Shown: positions 1-8,203 of the stretch, one piece after another
How the letters are laid out: each line of letters starts with the position of its first letter
How positions within the stretch are numbered: position 1 is the first letter of the stretch
Source: Branchiostoma floridae
Lineage: Eukaryota; Chordata; Leptocardii; Amphioxiformes; Branchiostomatidae
Direction: 5' to 3'
NCBI RefSeq assembly: GCF_000003815.2
Contig: NW_023365707.1
Coordinates: 108,018 to 142,547 of the forward strand
DNA length: 34,530 nucleotides
The notes under the pieces: generated by a model
What the model saw: only the letters and a program-made list of their open reading frames with translations
The model's database searches: none
What the model was told of the DNA's origin: nothing
Program-made: the position numbers and the translations under genes

Positions 1-1
1 G

Positions 2-1048
2 GGGCAGTGTGATTCGTTAGACACCTCTAGAATCAGTAAGAGGGTATTTGAAGCAGTCTGGAGACCACAAACTTCAGGACAGCATGTGCTTGGGGTGGCT
101 TCAGGGGGAGGGGAGGGGGCTGTAGGGGGAGGGGAGGCGACTATGGGGGGAGGGGGTAGCCTGTGCCCCCCTCATACAGTAGACGTGGGCAGTAACAACC
201 CTGTACTGAGGTTTGGGCAGCTGGGTAGCCAGCAGGGGCAGTTTGACAGGCCTATAGGTGTAGCAGTCAGGGGGGACAGGCTGTATGTAGCTGATCTTGG
301 CAATAATCGTGTCCAGGTGTTTGATCTTAGTGGGAACTTTTTATACACACTCCCAAGAAGTGAACATGAATGTATGAACCCTATATCTCTTCCAGTACAG
401 GAACACAATGTAGTTGTGAAATCTGGGCTAAAAGTGATAAAATATTCCCCATTTGGAGAACTGTTGTATGGCTTTCCCCTGGGTAAATTCAGCACAAACC
501 CCTATGCCTTGGCTGTACAGAGAGATGGTAGGGTTATTGTAACAGATCCTGGCAATCACAGCATCCTCTTGTTTGAGGCAGATGAAACTATGCCCAATGT
601 CAAAGTGATAGCACTGGTAAAAAAGGTGGGAGGGCAGGGGCAGGGAGAGGGGCAATTTAACCAGCCATATTTCGTCTGTGTGGATAAAGAAGACAACATC
701 ATTGTGGCAGATAAAAGCAACAATCGTGTTCAGGTGTTTGACAAGGATCTGAACTTTAGACACAAGTTTGGTCAGTATGGCAGACAGCCACAAGACATGA
801 TGGGCCCTCATGGGGTATCAGCTGACAGCAGGGGGAACATAGTTCTGGCAAACCTTGGGGGTACAACTGATGGTGTTAGACATGATATGAAGCTTCAGGT
901 GTTTCGCCCTGATGGTAGCTGGATATCCAGTATCTGCAGTGATGGGGACAAACTGAACCTTCCCCACGGGGTGGCTGTGACAGAGGATGGACATGTGTTT
1001 GTTACTGATACAGGAGACCACTGTATCAGGAAGTACAGATACATGTGA
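2..1048 (+). CDS. TRIM-NHL protein A, 3' part only (filamin end, hinge, NHL repeats)
   Basis: The reading frame is open from base 2, ahead of the first ATG at 86, and codes the end of a filamin-type domain (the motif AVWRPQTSG), so the gene continues to the left of the window and 86 is not its start. A glycine-rich hinge follows (about 95-160), then five or six NHL-type repeats with the signature pattern GVAVRGDRLYVAD, NNRVQVFD and GVAVTEDGHVFVTD. It ends in DHCIRKYRYM and a TGA, exactly like the other three copies here. Known TRIM-NHL proteins (TRIM2, TRIM3, TRIM32, TRIM71) are RING E3 ligases whose NHL propeller binds RNA or protein; the RING part is not in view. One NHL blade has an extra stretch (ETMPNVKVIA) absent from the paralogues. 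A possible AATAAA signal lies at 1264-1269. Confidence 0.9.
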   Translation, partial: GQCDSLDTSRISKRVFEAVWRPQTSGQHVLGVASGGGEGAVGGGEATMGGGGSLCPPHTVDVGSNNPVLRFGQLGSQQGQFDRPIGVAVRGDRLYVADLGNNRVQVFDLSGNFLYTLPRSEHECMNPISLPVQEHNVVVKSGLKVIKYSPFGELLYGFPLGKFSTNPYALAVQRDGRVIVTDPGNHSILLFEADETMPNVKVIALVKKVGGQGQGEGQFNQPYFVCVDKEDNIIVADKSNNRVQVFDKDLNFRHKFGQYGRQPQDMMGPHGVSADSRGNIVLANLGGTTDGVRHDMKLQVFRPDGSWISSICSDGDKLNLPHGVAVTEDGHVFVTDTGDHCIRKYRYM

Positions 1049-3518
1049 GGAACAGGATTGTTTCCCAGTTTCTATTTGTTTTATGTTAACTGAAAATTAA
1101 CATCATCAGTCTTATGGTGGCATTATGATATGCTGCCTTGTTAATATAACTAACAGCAAGTACTTTTTGGCTCAACTAAAATATCAGACTGTGTCATTTT
1201 CTTGTGAGAGAGTCCCTGGACATCTTTCAAGATGCAGCAAACAGCAAAAACAATTAATTAAGAAATAAATAAATCAGTCTACATAGTCTACAAGCCATAA
1301 CTAGTGGTTCCATCTCTTGACCAAAAAGTGGGGTGTTGGCTCTTTTTGCACACCTGACATATGCACGCTGGAATTACATTAAAAGTGAATGTGTTCGTCA
1401 GGGTCAGTGGAAAATTTGCTATTCAATGAACTTAAGTGTTTAAAGCAAACTTTAAGGTGACAATGAAAGTGCAAACCGATCAAAAGAAAGGAGCAATCTT
1501 CAGCAAACAATAAGAAATATTGTCTTTAGTTAGTATCACATAAAAGACAGGACATACAGCACTAACACCTTATGTGACCTAAAGCTAAGTGATTGCAAAG
1601 AAAAACATGATGATCACCGCAGAAAGAAGGAAAAAAGTGAGAAGGGCTAGGAATGCAACACTCTTCAAGAAGATTAACATTATATTATTTAAAGTAAAAT
1701 AAAGGATGACAGTGAAGAAGAATATTTGTCAGAACTTAAGTCAAACCAATAGATAAACATCAATGAAAACAATGGCAAGAATAAAAACAGAATCAAGGTT
1801 GAGGACAAACTCTACCCAAGCAGAATGAGGAAGCACCCATCCTACCTTGAGGACATGTGTAATAGCTCCATGTATATACATGTATGTCACCTAGCCTTAA
1901 CAAACTACATTAGACTGAATGATTAACTGTACAAAGCCCAATAGGGCATGAATTCACAATAAAGGCTATCATCAGTATTCCTATATAAAACAAACGTTGG
2001 CAACATAAAAGGATGATTATAACAGCTATTGTACTAAATGTACAGTCACTAAATATTTTCGAGAAAAACTTTGTATGTGAGAAACAACCCAAGTCAAGGT
2101 CATTGACTCAAAGAGATTTCCTAAAGAAATGATAGACTTTGAAATCTAGTATGGGAGGATTGTTGTGAAGTGACTATATCCCCTCTATTGTATAATGTAA
2201 TGACTGCAGCTCTATTGATGTAACCTGTAACCTTACCATTACTGTAAGACAGTAACTTAACGTATGATTAATTTTGGTTAATACAATTAATAACACTCTG
2301 CATCATGGAGTTGAAACGTGTGTCTAGCTTTTGATACGTATTAACAGAACAATGCTGAGAAGGATGTTTGATTAAACATGTTACTTGATGACTCAAAGAC
2401 AAACTCAGCTGGTGTATACTGTGTGCATGCTTTTCAAGTTGCATTGGCTTAACATTTCTTAGTATATTGTGCATGTTCTGTGTGTTTTGTGCACACAATT
2501 TAAGTTCCTTGGTTAAGTAGATGCGGTAAACTAGGTAGATTTTGAATAAATGCTGAAAAGTAATATAATCATTTAATGTAGACAAAAGTTATAGTTGACA
2601 GACAAATTCATGTACTGGAGGATGGTCAAAATGATGATAATTTACTTTTCAACTTTAGTATCAATTTGATACAAATAAGCTTCTTACAACTTGGAAGATA
2701 TTCAAGGACTTTCTTCCAACAGTTAGAAAAATTGTAACAGAAGTTCTTGTCATGTATAATCATGAATGAATTAATCATCAGGTTATCAGTATTGTTTTAT
2801 AAATGCTTTGTCAACATTGCATCAGGATTTCAGCCAATATGATTGATTATTTGCCGACACAACTTTACTACTGTAACAATATTACTCTAAGGCTTATAGA
2901 CATGAAAATGATGGATGTTTATGGCCTTATGTTAACACTTTCAGGAAATGTAGATGTGAGGGGTGATCAATAAGTTTGCAGCGTACCAGAAATAAGGTAC
3001 ACAAGCCATATTTTTGGGCAAAAAGTTTTTTATTTCTCTTCTCCACAAGTTCCAAAAAGAACTCCATTTCCTGTCTACTCACAGATTATAAACACAGACA
3101 TGATATGTGGGGTAGGGTAGCGGCGTCACCATCACAGCGGCCGGGTGTTTAATGGCACAGTGTCATGTCATAACAAGTAATAATATAGCCATGTACAATG
3201 TACTAAGCAAGTCATGCTGCGAGCGGGCGACACGTTTTACCCTAGTTGCCAATTGTATAAGAAGCCAATGTCTGGCTGGTCGGTTAAACCAAGGCTCTGT
3301 CCAGCGGATGTTTAATGCATCCTGACTTGCAACTTAAACTTCAAGTCACAGTAAGTTTACATCGCAAGGAGGCTAACATGTCAGAAGAATGATAACAACC
3401 TTTAGTAATAATGACCTTGGTCAGGAACGAGGACCACATTTACGGTCTGAGTGACATGGTCAAAAGTAGGGTCTAAGTACAAGGTTGAACTTCAAGTACG
3501 GTAATACAAGGTAACGAA
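1049..3518. other. Intergenic, AT-rich, no gene seen
   Basis: Stops occur often in all frames and the few short open frames show no recognisable domain. AATAAA at 1264-1269 may serve gene A. Around 2957-2985 there is a sequence resembling the end of a mariner-type transposon (GGGGTGATCAATAAGTTT), but I found no partner end. Confidence 0.6.
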
Positions 3519-3582
3519 TGAACTGGACAGTCATACTTTATAGCTGCACTGTGACGCCACAATGGGTTGTTGAATTTTGTGG

Positions 3583-3802
3583 ACTTACTGTAAATGCATT
3601 TAAGTTCGCAGGGATTTGATTTTGATGGGAAAGTGGTGTGTTCGCAGTGGTTTTAAGTTTGCGGTTGTGCCATAGACTGTAGTCACATACTGTAATGGAA
3701 AAAAATGTTTGTGGTAATTTTAAGTTTGCATCGCGATTAGACTGCCTCGCGAAAACCCCAAAATATAAAACCACTGCAATCATTTCTGCATTTACAGTAA
3801 GT
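3583..3802. mobile_element. Palindromic MITE, copy 1
   Basis: The ends are a perfect 16-bp inverted repeat, ACTTACTGTAAATGCA at 3583-3598 and its complement at 3787-3802. If the outer TA pairs are the target duplication, the element proper is 3588-3797 with ends beginning CTGTAAATGCA, as for Tc1/mariner-type MITEs. No coding capacity. A copy lies at 7695-7923, and a related interior at about 30470-30625. Confidence 0.7.
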
Positions 3803-4089
3803 CCTCTGCTATATACACGTGTATGAGCTCAGTTACAACTGCTGCAGGTACACAAAGTATGTCCCATGACTTGATTATGACCGGTTAAAGGTCTGCCTCT
3901 ATGTAACAAGGGCATCTCAAGTGTTTGCCCAGTTTATTTTTGAACCAATCAACATGTCACAACTATCAGCAATGCAGCTGAGAAAGAGCAGGGTTCAAAA
4001 CAGGTGCATTTTTTCCCACCTTCATTTTGCAACAACACTGGTGTCACGCTCAAGTCAGACATTCTATCAGACAAAAGGAGAGCATTACC
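3803..4089 (+). promoter_or_regulatory. Putative promoter and 5' UTR of TRIM-NHL B
   Basis: TATA-like TATATAC at 3810-3816 and a CCAAT box at 3945-3949 in the context GAACCAATCAACAT are both kept in the duplicate upstream of gene C (7931-7939 and 8052-8056). Conservation between recent duplicates is weak evidence of function, so this is tentative. Confidence 0.35.
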
Positions 4090-6303
4090 ATGGCTGATCC
4101 AGTTTTTCTGCTGAGAGAGTTTGATGAGAGGTTTTTGACATGTGACATTTGCCATCATATTTTTGAAGACCCCCGAGTGCTGCCATGTGACCACACCTTT
4201 TGTGGCAAGTGTTTGGAGCAATGGCGAAAGGGACTGGATCAGTTCACCTGTCCTACGTGTGGGCATGAAGTCAAGCTACAGGGAGAAGATATCAGCAGTC
4301 TTCCTGTCAGTATCAGGGTCTCCAGTTTGCTGGACTTCAAGGTTCGACACCCAACTATTAGACAGGGTGAACAAGTTAACACCCGATGTCAGATGTGTGA
4401 GTCAGCGGCCAGTATAAAGGGGTCTTGCAAGGACTGCCATTTTCTGCTGTGTAAGAACTGTATCACAGCTCACTCAAAAACTCCAGATCTGAAGGACCAT
4501 CACATCACCTTGGATGATCACTGTCCCAAACACACCGACCAGTGCATGACCTTCTACTGCCAGCCCTGTGCCAAGCTTGTGTGCCAAGACTGCGCCAAAA
4601 CTGAGCACCAACCAGGACCAGACCACGACCCACAGGAGGTCAGTAAGGTCGCACTGGAGGTCAAGGCAGATCTTGAGACGTTAATGGAAAAAGTGAAGAA
4701 TACAGCTGACAATCTTACTAAAACTGAGGACTTTGTTAATGAATACCTATGCAGTATCACAAAGAACTGTAGCTTACAGAAGGAGAAAATCCGAGAACAT
4801 TTCACCCAGCTGAGAGCAAAACTGGACAAGGAAGAGCAGGAAGTCACACTTAAACTGGAGCAGATGGAACAGGCCCAAATGGAGTCCCTGCTGAAGGAGA
4901 AGGAACTTCTGGAAAACACTTTAAGATATGCTAGATATGGTCTGGAGTCCTGTTCAGATATGTTAGCGAGGTTTAATGATGTACAAATTGTTACAGATAG
5001 GCAGCAGATGAAAGACAGATTGTTAGAAGCAAAGGAAATTGATCTAGATATGAAGTCACTAAAACAACAGGTGTCATTTCAGCCTAACACAGAAATGATG
5101 GATTGTTATAGTGCAGGTTCTCTCTCGCTGTGTACTGCAAGCATCACAGTCACACAGCTCCCTGTAGAAAGCCTGTCAACAACTGTCATTTTCAGACCAC
5201 AGGAAGGCCCATTGCAAGTTCAGGGAACACCTCAGGTCACAGTCACCTCCCCTGGGGGGCAGTGTGATAAGTTACACACTGAGAATGTCAGTAAGGGAGT
5301 ATATAAAGCAGTCTGGAGGCCACAAACTTCAGGAAGGCATGTGGTGGGGGTGACTACAATGGGAATGGAGCAGGATACAGAGGAGGGTGCTACAAGGGGA
5401 GGGGAGGGGTTTACAGGGGGAGGGAGTAGTGATTCCAGGAATGGGGGTAGCCTGTGTTCCCCTATTGTTTTAAATGTGGGCAGTAACAACCCTGTACTGA
5501 GGTTTGGACAGGAGGGCAGCCAGCAGGGGCAGTTCGACAGTCCTATAGGTGTAGCAGTCAGGGGGGACAGGCTGTATGTGGCTGATACTTTTAACCAGCG
5601 GGTTCAAGTGTTTGATCTGAATGGGAACTTTTGTGATTCATTTTCAACTAAAGACAATGCTTTTACTCTTGCAGTACAGGAACACAACATAGTTGTGAAC
5701 TCTAAGCTGGAAGTGATAAGATTTTCATCATTAGGAGATCGCCGGCGTGCATTTTCTCTGAGTGAATATTGCACACATCCTTACAGCTTGGCAGTACAGT
5801 GGGATGGGAGGGTTGTTGTAGCTGATCCAGGCAAACACAGCATCTTCCTGTTTGAGGTAGATGGGACACTGGTGAAACAGGTGGGAGGGCAGGGGCAGGG
5901 GGAGGGGCAGTTTGATGGGCCAGCTTTTGTCTGTGTGGATAAAGAAGACAACATCATTGTGGCAGATAAAAGCAATCACCGTGTTCAGGTGTTTGACCAG
6001 AATCTGAACTTCAGACACAACTTTGGTCAGTATGGCAGACAGCCAAAGGACATGTTTGCACCTCATGGGGTGTCAGCTGACAGCAGGGGGAACATAGTTC
6101 TGGCAAACATTGGGGGTATAACTGATGGTGTTAGACACAGTAAGAAGCTTCAGGTGTTCCACCCTGATGGCACTTGGGTATCAAGCATAAGCAGTGATGG
6201 GGACAAACTGAACCTTCCCCACGGCGTGGCTGTGACAGAGGATGGACATGTGTTTGTAACTGATACTGGTGACCACTGTATCAGGAAGTACAGATACATG
6301 TGA
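4090..6303 (+). CDS. TRIM-NHL protein B (complete, intronless, 737 aa)
   Basis: Predicted RING-type E3 ubiquitin ligase. I chose the ATG at 4090 because it has a strong Kozak context (ACCATGG) and gives the same MADP start as gene C; an in-frame ATG at 4027 would add 21 residues. Domains in order: RING with C18, C21, C33, H35, C38, C41, C54, C57; B-box 1 at about 100-140 (C100, C103, C113, C116, C121, C124); B-box 2 with C145, H148, C157, C160, C165, C168, H173, H179; a charged coiled coil at about 185-340; a filamin-type domain ending in AVWRPQTSG; a glycine-rich hinge; and an NHL propeller up to the final RKYRYM. This is the architecture of TRIM2/TRIM3/TRIM71. The whole protein lies in one exon, unlike vertebrate TRIM2/3, which suggests expansion of an intronless lineage-specific family. 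Confidence 0.93.
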   Translation: MADPVFLLREFDERFLTCDICHHIFEDPRVLPCDHTFCGKCLEQWRKGLDQFTCPTCGHEVKLQGEDISSLPVSIRVSSLLDFKVRHPTIRQGEQVNTRCQMCESAASIKGSCKDCHFLLCKNCITAHSKTPDLKDHHITLDDHCPKHTDQCMTFYCQPCAKLVCQDCAKTEHQPGPDHDPQEVSKVALEVKADLETLMEKVKNTADNLTKTEDFVNEYLCSITKNCSLQKEKIREHFTQLRAKLDKEEQEVTLKLEQMEQAQMESLLKEKELLENTLRYARYGLESCSDMLARFNDVQIVTDRQQMKDRLLEAKEIDLDMKSLKQQVSFQPNTEMMDCYSAGSLSLCTASITVTQLPVESLSTTVIFRPQEGPLQVQGTPQVTVTSPGGQCDKLHTENVSKGVYKAVWRPQTSGRHVVGVTTMGMEQDTEEGATRGGEGFTGGGSSDSRNGGSLCSPIVLNVGSNNPVLRFGQEGSQQGQFDSPIGVAVRGDRLYVADTFNQRVQVFDLNGNFCDSFSTKDNAFTLAVQEHNIVVNSKLEVIRFSSLGDRRRAFSLSEYCTHPYSLAVQWDGRVVVADPGKHSIFLFEVDGTLVKQVGGQGQGEGQFDGPAFVCVDKEDNIIVADKSNHRVQVFDQNLNFRHNFGQYGRQPKDMFAPHGVSADSRGNIVLANIGGITDGVRHSKKLQVFHPDGTWVSSISSDGDKLNLPHGVAVTEDGHVFVTDTGDHCIRKYRYM

Positions 6304-7630
6304 GAAGCTGACTGAAAATGTACATATTGTTCTTTAGTACACATTGTCTTGTTGTGCTCTTACAGCATAAAGGAAGTCTTATCTTGGCTCAAGTCAAATG
6401 TCATGATCTTGCCATCTTGTTGACAAAGCCAGACTAGGGCTTGTTTCAATGTACATAGTATGATTACACGGTGAAGTAAAAAAACAACAACTGATTAATG
6501 CAGAATCAAATTCGCTTGCATTGTTCAGGGGATAGTGGCTCTGTCTCTCGCCCTAAAGTAGGGGGTTTGAATCCCGGCTATTGTTGCTCACATGACATTC
6601 ACCCAGGAATTCTATTGGTAGAAAGAAACAGTACTATACATGTGAATCTAAATGTACAAAAGGTTTGTCTTCTCTATCACCACTAGTGGAAGTTAAGCAT
6701 TTCCATTAGCTTAATTGTATTGATATCACTTTCAATTGAGGTCACAAGGCAACATATTTTAATTAGCATATTGTTAATGATTTTGTGAATTCATGACAAG
6801 GCCTGCATTCCATTGAAGTTCCTGTTACAATTGTAGAGTACAATCATGAAGAACACATCCTCAACTGTTTAATATGCATGTGTGCGGAAGAACATAGTCT
6901 GGATGTTTGGAATGTGTGTGCCTGTGAATAGGGTCAAAAGGCTGATTAACAGTTCCTTTGAAGTATTGTTGAGAAGTAATCTATTTGATTTAGACAAGGA
7001 ATTCTTGTTTAAGACAGGACTGGTACAACAAGACGATACCAAAGAATTGTGCGTATTACTTTTTAACTTTGTATTGATACTAATATTTAAGCTTTACTTT
7101 GGACAATTGGGATTTTCCCCCTGTGGATTGAGGATTTTCCCCAAAATTATGTTTCATATCCAGGAGTCGCTTTCTAATGGTAATAAAGTCATGGTGATAA
7201 ACCCATGCAGATTTCTGCTTGATCAATGTTGTGTCACATTTCCATCCATTGTATACAATTTCTTTGCCAATGAATACTACTAGTATTAAATACATTTGAC
7301 AACGATGGTTTGAACCCTCATGAAAATACTTAAGGCCAGTGCATACTTACTTATAGACGGTGAAAATGTACCAAAGTGGCCATTGCACAACCTCAGCTTA
7401 GCTACCAACTCTGAGCTTTAAAAATAACTTTGAAATAGTTTTTTTCACGAGATAGTTTTATTCATTTTCAACTAAAGGCAATTTTGAAAGTAAAAACTTA
7501 AAGTTACGATCATAATAGTTTTCCACCACACGTTTTTTAAAAAGTCAATGTTCTAAGACTTACTTTTACTTTTTTTCCTTGGCTTTTAAAAAAACACCTG
7601 CTGTTTAAGTTCCTACAAAGTCCATAATTA
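6304..7630. other. Intergenic between TRIM-NHL B and C
   Basis: Mostly AT-rich. One open frame of 133 codons at 6882-7283 has no recognisable motif and a biased composition; I do not call it a gene. A tRNA-like SINE remnant is at 6525-6600. Confidence 0.55.
6525..6600 (+). repeat. tRNA-like SINE remnant
   Basis: GGTTTGAATCC at about 6568 differs by one base from the pol III B box (GGTTCGANTCC), and an A-box-like TAGTGGCTCTG lies about 35 bp upstream. The fold of a real tRNA is not evident, so a degraded tRNA-derived SINE is more likely than a tRNA gene. Confidence 0.35.
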
Positions 7631-8203
7631 TGAACTGGACAGTCATACATTATAGCTGCACTGTGACGCCACAATGGGCTTGTTGAATTTTGTGACTTAC
7701 TGTAAATGCATTAATTTTAAGTTTGCGGGAATTTGATTTTGATGGGAAAGTGGTGTGTTTGCAGTTGTTTTATTATTATAGTAAGTTTGCGGTTGTGCCA
7801 TACACTGTAGTCACATACTGTAATGGAAAAAATGTTTGTGGTAATTTTAAGTTCGCGGTTAGACTGCCTTGCAAAAACCGCAAAATATAAAACCACTGCA
7901 ATCATTCTGCATTTACAGTAAGTCCTCTGCTATATATAAGCTCAGTTACAACTGGTACACAATGTATGTCCCATGACTTGCATATGACCGGGTAAAGGTC
8001 TGCCTCTATGTAACAAGGGCATCTCAAGTGTTTGCCCAGTTTGTTTTTGAACCAATCAACATCGCACAACTATCAGCAATCCAGCCAAGAAAGTGCAGGG
8101 TTCAAAGGTGCATTTTTTCCCACCTTCATTTTGCAACACCACTCTTGTTACACTCAAGTCATATTGTCTTCCAGACAAAAGTTATTAATAATAGTCATTT
8201 ATT
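7631..8203 (+). repeat. Upstream block shared by TRIM-NHL genes B and C (copy 2)
   Basis: Partner of 3519-4089, in the same order: the MITE, a TATA-like run (TATATATAA, 7931-7939), the CCAAT box (8052-8056) and the start codon. The last 40 bp before the ATG have diverged, so the two genes differ in start context (ACCATGG in B, TTTATTATGG in C). Confidence 0.85.
7695..7923. mobile_element. Palindromic MITE, copy 2
   Basis: Same 16-bp inverted ends as 3583-3802 (7695-7710 and 7908-7923), interior with small indels. It sits at the same place relative to gene C, so it was copied by the segmental duplication and not inserted twice. Confidence 0.7.

Larger units (their letters stand above)
3519..4089 (+). 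repeat. Upstream block shared by TRIM-NHL genes B and C (copy 1)
   Basis: From the words TGAACTGGACAGTCAT to the start codon this 571-bp block matches 7631-8203 (573 bp) with small indels. It holds a palindromic MITE (3583-3802), a TATA-like stretch (3810-3816), a conserved CCAAT box (3945-3949) and the likely 5' UTR. The duplication therefore included the promoter as well as the gene. Confidence 0.85.

Noticed and set aside
2957-2985. Mariner-type transposon end
   Set aside because: No partner inverted repeat or transposase fragment nearby.
5731-6066. Antisense frames across the NHL regions (also 428-811, 10016-10351, 4554-4919)
   Set aside because: They recur only because the sense strands are paralogous.
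6882-7283. 133-codon plus-strand frame
   Set aside because: Hydrophobic, AT-driven composition and no recognisable motif.
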